Part shown: positions 50,927-62,910 of the stretch, piece after piece
Position numbering within the stretch: the first letter of the stretch is position 1
Layout of the letters: each line of letters starts with the position of its first letter
Source of the DNA: Membranipora membranacea
Taxonomy: Eukaryota; Bryozoa; Gymnolaemata; Cheilostomatida; Membraniporidae
Assembly: GCA_914767715.1 (NCBI GenBank)
Contig: OU612070.1
Span: 8,325,501-8,389,500, forward strand
Direction: 5' to 3'
Length of the DNA stretch: 64,000 bases
Made by a program: the position numbers and the translations under genes
The notes under the pieces: model-generated
What the model was told of the DNA's origin: nothing
What the model saw: the letters and a program-made list of their open reading frames with translations, nothing else
The model's database searches: none

Positions 50927-52826
50927 AGCTCACATCTTGTTCTTTCTCTTAGTCTGACCCATAATGACAACCCAACATTAGTTACATCATAACCCGACCA
51001 ATTATCCTACTAATTGACTACCGGAGTAGCCCCGCTTTAATGTGAGTAGGTTTTAATGCTGCTGCTGACTGTCCAACAGGATTATCGCATGCTAGTAACC
51101 AAATTTGATTTTGTTGTATCAATGGTAACTGATTATTATTCTGTTGAAATACCCATGCTTTCTAACATTATATCTTTTTACTGACTCAGCTATCAATTTT
51201 ATTGTATTTCTCCACATATTTTGCAACAAGTACCACGATACCAGATTTGTTATAGTTTGGATTCTCCCTAGGGGAGTAAATATTATCTAGAGTTTAGTAA
51301 GCTGGAGACAAAATATTAGAGACAATATTTTGGCTGTTAACTAGCCTTAAGTTAGCTTTTATAGGCAGGTGTCAGATGGCAAACTTTTCGACCAGCGATA
51401 ACTTATTTCTTCTAGAGTAATGACCAAATTACGCAACATTACCAAGTACCTCTTTTTCTTCTCAGTAACACAAAATAAAAAAAATATTCATGATAACATC
51501 ATCAGAGAAATTTATTCCCAAAACATCAATTGCTGACTCTGAATTGATGTTGATTTTTCCACCCTCTTGTTTACATTTTCTCTATATTTAATTAATTAAC
51601 TCAATGAAGGGAGCTGGTATGCAACAAACGGTAATATCAAGTTAAGGTAATTTTTAAAGGTTTTCTAAACTTACACACATCTGGTCACTACCATTGTCAT
51701 AATTTTTAGTGCTGTTTTTTTTCAATTTACATTTCAATCGTTATGTAGTGCTGATGTGCTGTTATGATATTTAAGACGATAGTTAGTAATCATTGTTGAT
51801 TAATGAATGGATAGTATTTGTAGTAAAGGCACACCAGGTAACGGTTATGGCGCTTTGTGTAGAAAGAAAGAACTCAAATTAATAACATAGACTATGCAGT
51901 AGGGCTGGACGGGGTATGAACCTGGTCCTGACCCATGTGTATTGACTCCTTTGGACATGGCTGAGGACGGGTATTAGCTTTGTCATTAATCGCTCACTTA
52001 GACCTGGGTAGTCAAATCAGTTGTACAATCAATTCTAGTAGTTTGGTGCTATGATTTTGCAGTTATGACTGGGACTGAGTATGAATCTTGAACTGCAGAA
52101 TACCTTCTGCATTCTTTGTCAGGTATAATTTGGTTTTACCAGTGTGCAGCAAAACACAATTCCAGTAGTGCTGTTTGATGCATACCCTATTCCTGACTGT
52201 TACTTGGTTTGCCATGGATGTTTCACCCCTATAGTGTAGATGGCGCCCCAAGCCCAGTCCTGCTTGATCGCTTAAACCTGGAAACCAGACCCGGTTCTGC
52301 CTTCAGGTACCTGTTTCAGCCCCACTATGAAGTACGGTCCAAGCGTCACCTATCACATAGTCAAATGGGTCGGATTCGGATTACCTAATTTTCCATTGAA
52401 AATCAAAATAATGAGATCTTACCATTATTGCAGGAAAAACTTACTAACCCATATAGCCAATTGTGACCATGTTAGCAGTATCTCATTTAATATGTATTAT
52501 TCCATTCCCTGCTCAATTCTTCCATATTATTAGATCCCTAGATGGTCAAAGGCTCTTACGCAATTGTCAAATGTCAGCGCTTCCATTATGGGTCACAAAA
52601 TTCAAAGGCCCCAGAGTAAACATTGCTTAACTCAGTTGTTTTTTGTTCACAATGAATGGTCTCGGCAAACAAAAATGCAACGAGGAAGTAAATAAGGTGC
52701 TCTACTTTAATGTCAGCGTTGAGCTCGGAGAATGAGTTATTACTGCTCAGTACTTGCTCCATATGTGAAATCAATGACTTGCTAAAGATTGGATATTCAA
52801 CTATTGAACAGCTTCGACTAGATGAC
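50927..52826. other. Intergenic between RPTP copy B and copy C
   Basis: About 50927-51350 mirrors 10270-10830 downstream of copy A, so the duplication includes the 3' flank. Beyond this I see no gene. Short frames such as 52063-52251 (-) and 52327-52533 (+) have no supporting features. Confidence 0.55.
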
Positions 52827-55800
52827 ATGTGTGCTGTCCGGGTGCACCAAACTCTACCATTCTTATTGATAGCTGCATCCCTGTTTGGTAAGTTGACGCT
52901 ATAATTTCCTACATTGATAAATGCAAATGAAATATATTTTTCATATGTTGTGCAATCTTCCTAATACAAGGAACTTACTCTTGTGAATCATGTCTTATTA
53001 GAACCAGGTGGACACATGTAGAGTTATGTGCTTCTTGAATTTGGAATCCTGTTATCTATTTTAGCCCCAGTGCACTCACTACCATGTGATTGGGGGAACA
53101 ACACAGGGAGACTGATTCCACTTATCTCAGGTGATATTAGAACAGTGACTGTAAGCTCTGAGGCTGAGTGTAGAGATCACTGTATGAATCAGACATCTTT
53201 CATCTGCGCTGCCGTAAACTACAGACTCAGTGAGGAGAGCTGTGAGCTGCTGACCGAAAATAATGAGACTGCTACGGTGGAGACAACTCAAACTGAATGG
53301 AGATACTGCATCAGGCCGCTGTGTGCAGGTAGGTCGGTAAAAGTAACTGGATTATATCAAAGTCCTCGATTGATGCCACTAGGTTCGTTCCATATCAATT
53401 AGTTCAGCAATTTGTAAGCCATTATTTAACAAGTCTGAGCCAACCTCTCTGTGTGAGTGATATAATTATCTATAAGTGCTGTTAAGCTGTTAATCACTGT
53501 CAGCATTTAGGGGATGTCACAACTTACAAGATGTGGTGGTAGACTGATATCTGATGCCATTTTCAAGTTGTTTGGCAAATATATTCGATATACTTTCCCT
53601 GAGTCTTTTATAAGGGGAACAACTCTATACTTACATGAAATCTTCAGTGATGTTGTCTGTTATTTAGGTTTTGTAAAGCTGGATAACATCTCAACGAGCT
53701 CCCACCAAGGCCTGAAACATGGACAGCTACAAATAAAGATAAGTCCACAAAATCTCCCTGAGTCACAGCTAGGGGCAGTCATCTATAACATTACCTGCTA
53801 TCCAGCTGGCTCTGAACCATCTAACCTTTCAGCCTGTCGAGAGAAGCATGTACCCGTGGGTACAACTGAACTTATTCTGAACGGTCTAGATATCACCAGA
53901 CGATACTATGCTGTTGTGAAAGTTGTACGAAACTTTAATGGAGAAGAGCTAATTGAAGAAGATGAAAAGGAAACTAAAATCTTTTGTGCAGGTCGGGCGT
54001 TATAATTGATGATTATAATTGTAATTTTTGGTATATGTGATAATAATTTTTTCCTTCATTCATAAACAAATTATAGCTGACACTCGATAGTGTCATCAAG
54101 TTTTACCAGTTTTACCAGAAACAGTATTAAGAAAAATATGATTGTCCCCAGAACAGAATTAGTATTATTAATATTACATGTATGGTATTGACACAGCTTG
54201 CATTTGCTTATATAGAAATGTTACAGCTTTGCCTCCTCCCATCCCATTTATAACTACATTTCCATACCAAGTTTGCCTTCATATTCATTGTTGTAGTATT
54301 TTTTCAGTGCGAAGCAGATTAATGCAAGAAGAAGTGAATCTGAATATTTTTGATATCACCGATACAACGGCTTCTGTGAATATTTCTTTCACCAACAACA
54401 CAATACTGGTGAGTGTTTATTGAATGGGTTTTGCTCTCAAATGATTGCCTGTATCATGTCATATTTGGCATTAAGCACCTTGAAACCGCTGTGTTTAATC
54501 ATAATTCAAAATTTAACTCTATGAAATTTGTAACTTGGTACCTGGTCCTTGCACTTTCTTTTACTTTTAATCTCATTCTTACAATTAAAAATGTTGACCA
54601 CAGTTACTTCTCTATTTCAAAATGATGCTTTTGTCATGACCACAAGTTTTGCCGTTTTACAAATGTTGCAGTCAACTTCAAATGCTGAAATTTTGACCAC
54701 AGTTGTTGCAATCAACCACAAAAATTTCAATCACAACTGTCATTATTCGATTAGCCACAATTGTCGTGATTTTTTCGAAATAAACTGCAACAGATGTCCA
54801 TGCCAGAAAACCCAATTTTACAAATGTAGCATTTCATTTATGTTAAATTACGGCAACTGTCAAATTTCCTGATACATGACAATTATGGTTGGTCAAAATT
54901 GTGACTACTGTGGCGGATTGCGACAGCAGTGGTTGAAATTTCGAATAATCTTGATTGAATGCGACAGAATTGAAAATTGGAATATTTGCGGTCACGATAG
55001 TGGTCCCAGTTATAGTTGATTTTTTTTAGGATAATGATGAATGTGCTGCCAATGTCACTGTTGAGCATCAAGGGACCAACACTACATTTCTAGCAAATGG
55101 GTCCGATCCAAAAAGACTGGAGGTTGACAAAACATTGATCTCGCTTTCACCATGTATCTGAGACTTGCTGATGGACATGAGATGATTTACTGGGAGGGGG
55201 AACTTGATCTTACCCCACCATCTGTAATAAGTGGAACTAAGGACTGGGATGGAGAGCTTGATTTCACCCCTTCACTCGTAACAGAAGGTAACTCAGAAGG
55301 TATATTAATCCATCCCTCCATATACAACCAATGAATTGTTGGGTAGCAATGGTGTTATCAAAGATTTTGAGTGGATCTCTTGATCATTTTCCATCGGATT
55401 TGAGTTTAAAAAATTTGCAAATAGATCTTTTAGAGCTATAGACTTATAGCTATAAATCCTATAGGAATTTGGACTGCAGATGTTTGATAATACAGTTTCT
55501 ACTACACAATTCGATAGCGTCAAGTCACCTAGATTTAGATACCCCAGCGCGTCATTGGAAATGTTCCACACAGCGTCTTGTGAAGGTTCATTATTATTAC
55601 CAATATTTTGATGTTTATTATATTTGTTTTGAAGAAAACAGCCAGCAGACAACTGAAGAATCTAAATACCTATCTAGTGTCCACATAGCCATCATCTCTG
55701 CTACTGCTGTTGTAATGGTTATACTTATAGTCTCAGTGCTGATTGGTTATATCATGAGACTCAGAATCCAGCAGTTGACTAACAGCAACACTCATAACAG

Positions 55801-56618
55801 GTATTCTTAAACCGAAATCAATGCCTGTATCTGTAGCAGTTTCTTTGTAAAGTTTCTCTGGTAATGTCAAAGACCGATCCGAATATCAACATATCATATA
55901 CATATACATATAATCTCAGCTGACTTATAATATGTCTGGTGATAGGGCAGTGTTGTCTGATTCATGGATTCTCAGCCATTTGCAAGTGTTAGTTCTCATA
56001 ACATTTCAAATATTTAGGAAGTTTGATAAATAAATACCACCAACTCATGCTTGCTTTTGCTGTCTGTGCTTTCTGACTAGCTACTGACCAAAACTCTAAT
56101 TGGTGAAAAATATTTGACATTTTAACAGAATAAAAAATTGATATGGAATGCTCAGTTGCTTGGAAGAAAGCTTTGTCTGTAGTGGGTTATAGTAGACAAG
56201 CAACAGCAGATAAAAATTTTCACAGCAATATAATGAATAAAGATTTCCAAAGCGATTGACTCGGTCAAGCCACTAAAAATACACCAACTCATTCGGATCT
56301 AGTAGATTCATTTAGATATCTTACAAATCTATATATTTTTAAAGAAACAAAGAATAAGTACTCTAAAAAAGTTATAGAGAGCGGAGAAATATAACTTTAG
56401 GAATTCATCGTGATTACCCCCTATTTATATCTCTTTCAGGAACAAGCTTGTTAATTTCATTTCTTATCGTTCACAGCCAAGCAACAGCCAATACACAAAG
56501 CTCAGCCGAAAATGAGAGTGTAGCTAATAAAGCAGAGTTTGAGATGGATAATGATGCCTACACTAGCCTCTCAGAAGATACGGCTGATAATCATGTTTAC
56601 AGCTCCACTGAATACTGA
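52827..56618 (+). CDS. Receptor copy C: PAN-FN3-TM with tyrosine-bearing short tail, frameshifted exon
   Basis: Exons: 52827-52887 (signal peptide, start MCAVRVHQ), 53065-53328 (PAN/apple-like, near-identical to copy B's first), 53668-53991 (FN3-like), 54308-54408, 55030-55287, 55635-55800 (membrane helix about 20 residues after YLSSVHIAIIS), 56477-56618 (tail). It lacks copy B's second PAN and beta-rich exons and all phosphatase exons. The tail ends AYTSLSED ... HVYSSTEY and stop, offering three tyrosines; none is a perfect ITIM or ITAM. All phases fit except in 55030-55287: compared with copy B, one base is missing at about 55141-55145 (ATCTCGC versus ATCTACAC), giving an early TGA. That is either true inactivation or a sequence error. 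In the same exon the ancestral donor is lost (GGAACT instead of GGAAGT), and a donor 45 bases or so downstream adds a second WDGELDFTP-type unit. Likely an adhesion/recognition receptor at the cell surface; ligand unknown. Confidence 0.72.
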
Positions 56619-56734
56619 TTGAATATGTTAACTTGATATGCAGGTTACTTTGAGTTCCGGACATTATAGCTTTTCCGTGGAAAGGTTTCAAGTTCAAACC
56701 TTATTGCCGCATAATCAGTGAAACCCCTGCCTAA

Positions 56735-57470
56735 AGTACACTTTATTATCACATAGTAAGGATTAACAGAGGGGACACTTCAATGATCGTTATAGTGTCT
56801 GCGGTTTTTATCCACTGGGGGAAATTCATCAATCTGGCCACCTGCCAATTTCAGAATATATATGAGTTACAGTGGAGTTTTGTCACGCAGACATAGCCAC
56901 CTTTGATAGGTCATAATTCATTCTGTATTTATCCTAAAGACTGATTTCTAACTTTTCTGAGATGTCCAATCTTCGAGCTATACACCATATCATTGTCATT
57001 TTTTGCTAGGATACATAGGCTATGAGTAATCCAGGTTTTTAAAATGAGTTTTATCATATAGATTTACATAGGGCTTAGGTCAATGCACGGACATTTCCTA
57101 ATTTTGATGACCAGCCGTCTATCAATTGTCACATGTAAATCTATATGACAAAACTCATTTCAAAAACCTGGATTACTCTTAGCCTATGAATCCTAGCATG
57201 AAAATGACAATAATATGGTGTATAGCTTGAAGCTTGGACATTCCAACAAAGTTGGAAATCAGTCTTTAGGATAAATACAGAATGAATTATGACCCATCAA
57301 AGGTAGGGATGTCTGCAAGAAAAATGCCATTATAACATATAGAGATAATGAGTTTTTGGCATCCAGCTGTGCACAATATTCCCCCAGTGAATCAAAAACC
57401 GCAGGCACTATAACTATCATTGAACTGTCCCCTCTGTATATCCTTACTCTGTGTTATTATGTAGTTTTTG
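56735..57470. mobile_element. ~735-bp foldback (inverted-repeat) element
   Basis: About 56735-57085 and about 57130-57470 are reverse complements with small differences. Matching blocks include AGTAAGGAT..ACAGAGGGGAC, GTCTGCGGTTTTT versus AAAAACCGCAGGC, CTAAAGACTGATTTCTAAC, and TAATCCAGGTTTTTAAAATGA. The loop is under 60 bp. No coding capacity. It directly follows the copy C gene. Confidence 0.82.
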
Positions 57471-58461
57471 CACTGTTGAACTTCTAATTTTTTGTAGACA
57501 ATCAAAATCAATAAAGAAAATTGTGTAATACAACAGGTTTTCCATTATGCAGTTTAGAACAAAATATCTACGCAGCTTTCATAGTTTTCCATCCAAATTA
57601 TTGCGTTTTTGCGCTCTTTTTTCTTTATCATGCCTCAGTTCAGGCTAGCCTTCTTATTCACCTCTTGACATCATGAAACAATACAGAAGGCCCATGCATT
57701 TCTGATACATCTTTCTCTCATAGTCGTCAATTCAGTGAATTTGTGCACTGAGTTCTCCCTCGTTTTCCAACTAAGCCAAATTCTCATCACAGATTAATAG
57801 AGAATAGCAGGTAGTTGCTTGGCTTGGTCTATGTAATTGCAGAGTTGAGGGCAACAACTGCATGCCCGCCAAGTCTTGACATTGCTCATCTTCGGCCAAT
57901 CAATCTCCTGCCTTTCAATCACAACCCCTTCAATGATGCTCGGTGGTGTTTGAAGTTGGTTGTTTGCCAACTGTGGTTTGCAGCCTGGGGCAGTGTACGA
58001 TCTAACTTATGTGCAGGGTTATCTACATAATATAATAAAGTAGTATGTAGGTAAAATATGATTCCTCAGTACAAAATATGATAGTAGTCTGCACTATTTT
58101 GTTGCCCATATGTGACTATCTGGTTTTGACTGAGCAATTCTGTTTATATTTTCCTCTTATTTTACTATTTATATCATCAAAATTTTGGTTGTATGCCACC
58201 GCCGGATACTGTTGTTTGTTTTGACACCTAATAGTTCCTCTTCAGCTGATAAAAACAATTCCGTAATACAGTCATACATAAATAACTCACTGCTCTCGTG
58301 ATTAGACTAGATGTTATCTGGCACTTGTAGATAAGAGTATTCATATCCCCTAAACAATTAACTCAGCCCATTAATCGATTCATTGTTAATTTGTTTAATT
58401 AAGTCATCAATGTTCCTGAAATAGGTTATCATTCAGTTGTAAAGGTGGCAAGCAAGGAGAA
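57471..58461. other. Intergenic; possible polyadenylation signal, otherwise nothing assigned
   Basis: AATAAA occurs at about 57510. Frame 57815-58030 has no recognisable features. No repeats of note. Confidence 0.5.
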
Positions 58462-58489
58462 ACCTCAAACATGGAAATAAACTTGAGCT

Positions 58490-61400
58490 GTGAATCTGGA
58501 AGTAACACTATCAACGAGGATGAAGGGATCCAGAAAGAACAATTGCGCCATTCAAGTGGAGACTACATTGGTAGTACTAGCTTTTACAACAGCGCTGGAC
58601 GAATTCCTGTCACAGCGTCGTCGGATACATGCTATAGCTGGACTAATTTTGAGCGACTTTCTAAGATGTGTTGCTTTTCGCTCTCTTTCAATGTGGTTAC
58701 CTATGCTGATGAGATTGTATGACCCCTTCTTTGCTCCGGTAGGAGATCGTAAACCTGATAGAGAAACATCTGACAAGTAATGTTATATATATTATCGAAA
58801 CTATTCATAAATTGTAGGCCTGTCGGTACTGTAGTGACATCCTGACCAATGGGCTACCTCCTAATTGTGATCTTCATAAGACACCGGTGAACATATTATT
58901 TGTATGCTGTTAACTTTTAATAACAAATTAATCAACCAGATATTGGTTGGAATATCTTTGATGGTGAAAAAGTACAAGCTTTCATCAATCAATAATTTGA
59001 GGAATTTGTATCGCTGCCGATTACTCAGAAAATCAAAAAACCGGAATTCTGAATCTAGAATGTAAATAGATCGATCTCATCTGTAAAAAAAATATTTCTT
59101 TTTAGTGTTAATCTGGTGCCGGTAACATCAGCAGTTATGCAGAACTTATGCGCTGTTATATTTGGATTGGTGTCTGATGCCTGGATACGTAAGAGAAGAA
59201 TGTTACTGATAGGGTCCGTGATCATGTGGATCTGGTGAGTACTCTCTCCTACTTATCAATTTGAGCTGCCTGCCTTAGTGTTTGATCTGAATTGATTTAT
59301 TTTTATTTCAGCCCAATCTTTGAGCAGGCCGGGTAGTTCTTTGAGCAGGCCGGGTAGTTCTTTGAGCAGGCCGGGTAGTTCTTTGAGCAGGCCGGGTAGT
59401 TATAGGGCAACATGGAGGCACTATCTCCCCTATAATAAGCTAAATAGAGTGGCCCTGAATAAAATAACTGCAAAAAACCCTAGTCGAAATCTGCTAAAGG
59501 AAAGGGTCGGTTTGATTTTTGTTCGTATATATTTACCTTAAATTTTTTGTGGCATTTCATTTATATACTTTTATTGTCATTCTACATCATCTTTAGGAAT
59601 GTTTTTCATGCAGTGACAGAACAAAAAAGAAAAAACTTAAGCGGATATGCTTAAAAAATTTAACTGCATATGCTGAAATCCACTGAGCTGAGTGGTATTC
59701 AAATCAGTGACATTTCAAGGAACATGTAGGACAGCCACCGGACGTGAAGTCTAGGCTGATTGCATTATTAAACAAGACATTTATCCTCTCTTTGCTTGCG
59801 TTTACAAGTTGTGTTGAGTTATCTGAATTTATACTGAAAAAGAACAACTCCCATTTATATCCATTATATTATTATCGTAAAACAATTGTAAGATTGAGGG
59901 TTTTGTAAAAAAATGATATGAGTTCTCATTTTGACTTTATCAGCTTCGCCTACACGGCTGGTGCCATGTTGGAAGCTAGTTATAAACTTAACTGCACTCT
60001 AATCGGACCACTAGATGTAAAGCAGTATCCTCACTGTGAATTTGATGACCTTATCACAACTGGGGGAGCAGAAGGAAAAGACATATTGACGCTATACATG
60101 GCTGAGATATTAGTTCTTTCTTGCTTTAAATCTATGCTAATCACAGCTATACCTGCATTAGCTGAGGACCAGGTATAACTTAAGCTTTTTTTGCTTTATT
60201 CAAAATTTTAGTTCTTTAACGGTGCAGCAATATGTGTGTATGTTTCCATGTATACGATACCGTGAGGATAATTACAATGTCAGAAGCTTGTCATGATGTA
60301 AATGAAGATTACCATGTTCAATCTACAGATAAAAGGAAGGGAGGCCCTTAAACCACTCTACGCATGCTACTTTTGGTTCTGGACACTTGGAGATACAGGA
60401 GCCATCATGTTCTGCGGTCTTGTGGATATGAACAAATAAATGTTGTGGTATGAGAATGAAATCAGTCAAGCACCAGCAGACCTTAACACTGTGTTCAAAT
60501 CCATGTTAGTCGGTATGTCTGGCTTGACCTTGGCAGCATCAACATTGAGCACCTTTGTAATCTTTGTTGGTAAGTTGCTTTTAAAATTATTTTTTCCAAC
60601 CATTGTTATATGGCGAAATAGTTTAGGTTGATTACTGTGATGGTTTTAGCAGTCATTTGGTGTGCTTGCTATTTGCTGCCAGGCAATTGGTGCCGCAGGT
60701 GTCGTGGGAACGAGTCCCACTGAAGAGCTTTCAAGGTTGATTGTTCCAGCCTCCAGCACCCTTGGGTCTATATCTCTCAAATTAACTTGGTCATTAGCTA
60801 GAACTTTTATGGGCAGGACAGGTGGGATTATTTTATGATTAACTTGACAGCAGTAACCTGAGATTTTACAAGCGAAGCATCGCACCAAGCATAGATATTT
60901 GAGAATTACCAATGAAATTTGGGCACAATAATGTTTTCGGCCCTCATGATACTCTCTCTCGCTCTCTGTCTTGGCAATCAAACTCAAGACATGAAGTATT
61001 AGCAGGCTGTCCTCTCTAAACCAACTAAGGCAACTTAGAAGAAACTAAAGAAATCTTGTTGACACCTGTCTAACAAACAGGGAACGGTCACTTTTAAATT
61101 AGATTAAATTCTGCAAAATTTCCTTTCAACCTCCCTTGAACTAACTTCGCTCTCTATTGTAAAGATACCGACACTTCATGGTGATAATGTTCATTTGCTT
61201 GCCATTTTTGAACCGAATTAACAATATCTAACATCGCAAAGGCAAGAGGCGAAAGGCATACTTGCCAAGTAATTGAAATTCAAAAGAAGGAGATTTCAAT
61301 TTACAGGGAAATTGCACCTGCGGGTGCAGGGGTGGTGTGAGCCGCCAATGGTGTCCGGGATGAAGCCCGGACGCTGATGTTCTGAGAGCATTTCTAGCCA

Positions 61401-62910
61401 CTAGTAAGGGCTGAAAACGTTTGAATTTTAATACAACAGGTTAATTTGTTAATATATTATTAAATAGCACAATTTCTTTCAATTTGGTGTGCGAAAACCT
61501 AACCAGTAACTCATCAACAAGTGCTTGAAACGAATAACAAAAGTGGGATGTGGACAGAATTAGGTTCGAAAATCTGGAGAGTCCCACTTAAATAGGGAGA
61601 CTTTCCAAGTATGGTGAAAGGCAAATACTGTGTAAACTCTTGGATAGAAATGCCTACTTTTTAGACATGGTGCACCAAGTCAAAACCAGGATTGAAAACT
61701 CAGCTCAGAATTATATTAGATGTGACACACGTATTTTACATTACTGCTATGAGAGTGCAAGGTCACTCTATTGCATGCCGAAGACCAGAACTGAGAGATT
61801 TCTAAACAGTTTAATTCCATCTTAATTCAAATTTCAAATGGCGATTGTATGAACATCAATAAAGCTTCCTCAACACTATTGTAACTTGTCTTTGACAAAG
61901 TTAACGTAAAAAAGCTATCTCATCTTGTCTTATCTTATCTTATGGCAAATACCCTGTCTGCCAAACAATATATAAACATTGGCGTCGACCATCCCTAGCG
62001 ATTGGAAATGCGTAAAGCGCACCCATATTTTTCCCCGTAATCATTTCGATTATAAGAAAGAAACATGTATATTTTTATTGAAGTTATCATCTCAAAGTCA
62101 ACAAGAGAACCACCGTCAGTGTCATTGTAGACAGCTTTGATATTTGGAAACAGGCCCTGGAAAGGAGAAGGTGAGTAAAATCCACAACTGAAGTGAATTA
62201 TTTTTTCAACGGATTTTCTTTGTTCAAGAAAATTTGAAAGCTCTTCATTGGTTGATTGATCCGAGATGAGCCAAGCAACAAACAAGTTGTCAATTGAGTT
62301 TGATTGTTGCCTAGCGTGTAAGCTCAAAACAACCCACAGTCACCTGGAAATCATAGATTTGCCTCAATTGCCCTGTTGTCAGAGCGGGCTTTTATTGTAC
62401 TTAATTTTTGCTTTAAAAGTAGGGGATTTTAGTCTGACCAAGATAGCAAGTTTGATCAAATTTCCAATCCAGGTTGCTACTTTTCTACTTTTGATGAGGG
62501 GACGGAGACAGGGACGGGTTAATCAGAATACAGACGTATTGAACTATACTCAATTCCATCATGCATTGGATATAACAAGTTGGATAAAAATAAGAACATA
62601 GCTCCCTTATTGGAAGTACAGCTTTGAGCGTCAAATTATTTCCGTTAATAATATTCAATGGAACAGATTTCTAAGGATCGTGAATGTTCACTTCACATCT
62701 TCAAGATCTTAAAATGTTTGATCGCTGTGTTTCTTATGCGCTTTCAGCCAACTGAAAAAAGGAGAAGCATTTCTCTCCACTGCTATTCACAGAAATGGTG
62801 GAGATTATCCCAAGCAAGCGGTAAAAGAGAGGGAGCATTTTGGAAAGTACTTTCTAGTTATACTCTGTATATTGCCACTTTCTTACACCTCATGGCTTCC
62901 TACCAATTAT
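58490..62910 (+). CDS. Peptide-transporter (POT/SLC15)-like multi-pass protein, fragmented
   Basis: Likely exons: about 58490-58776, 59106-59234, 59312-59332 (21 bp), 59944-60172, 60329-60569, 62748-62910. The first five connect in phase. The first has a frame with LILSDFLRCVAFRSLSMWLP, like the first helix region of POT transporters; 59106 gives AVIFGLVSDAWIRKRRMLLIG, the conserved loop after helix 3; 59944-60569 gives LITAIPALAEDQ followed by ALKPLYACYFWFWTLGD, matching the helix 4-5 region; 62748 gives AVKEREHFGKYFLVILCILP, like the mid-protein linker. Helical content and order support a proton-coupled oligopeptide transporter or distant relative. Problems: an in-frame TAA at 60436-60438; the 60569-to-62748 junction does not match phase, so an exon is missing or unrecognised; the C-terminal half is not visible. 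Possibly a pseudogene. The start Met is uncertain because two frames overlap before 58700. Confidence 0.5.
59318..59401. repeat. 21-bp minisatellite, four copies, spanning a splice donor
   Basis: TCTTTGAGCAGGCCGGGTAGT repeated exactly four times at 59318, 59339, 59360 and 59381. The first copy contains the end of the 21-bp exon and its donor (CCGG|GTAGTT); the others repeat that donor. Confidence 0.92.
60570..62747. other. Long intron-like region with LINE 3'-end remnant and hairpins
   Basis: GTGGGA..TCCCAC at about 60705-60721 and GTCCGGG..CCCGGAC at 61353-61372 are small hairpins in otherwise AT-rich DNA. A retrotransposon remnant lies at 61640-61945. No missing transporter exon could be recognised. 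Confidence 0.45.
61640..61945 (+). mobile_element. Probable 3' end of a non-LTR retrotransposon
   Basis: A short frame ends CMPKTRTERFLNSLIPS and stop, resembling the usual last residues of animal LINE ORF2 proteins (RTxRFxNSFIP). It is followed by a short 3' UTR and a TCTTATCTTATCTTAT tandem tail at about 61920-61942, typical of LINE 3' termini. Only about 60 residues are left. Confidence 0.45.

Noticed and set aside
58471-58722. Overlapping 83-residue plus-strand frame starting with an ATG at 58471
   Set aside because: The alternative frame from 58490 continues in phase into the next exons and has transporter-like helices, so this one is probably a shadow or 5' UTR.
61995-62327. Minus-strand 110-residue frame
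   Set aside because: No splice context, no recognisable motif, and it lies in a repeat-rich intron-like region.
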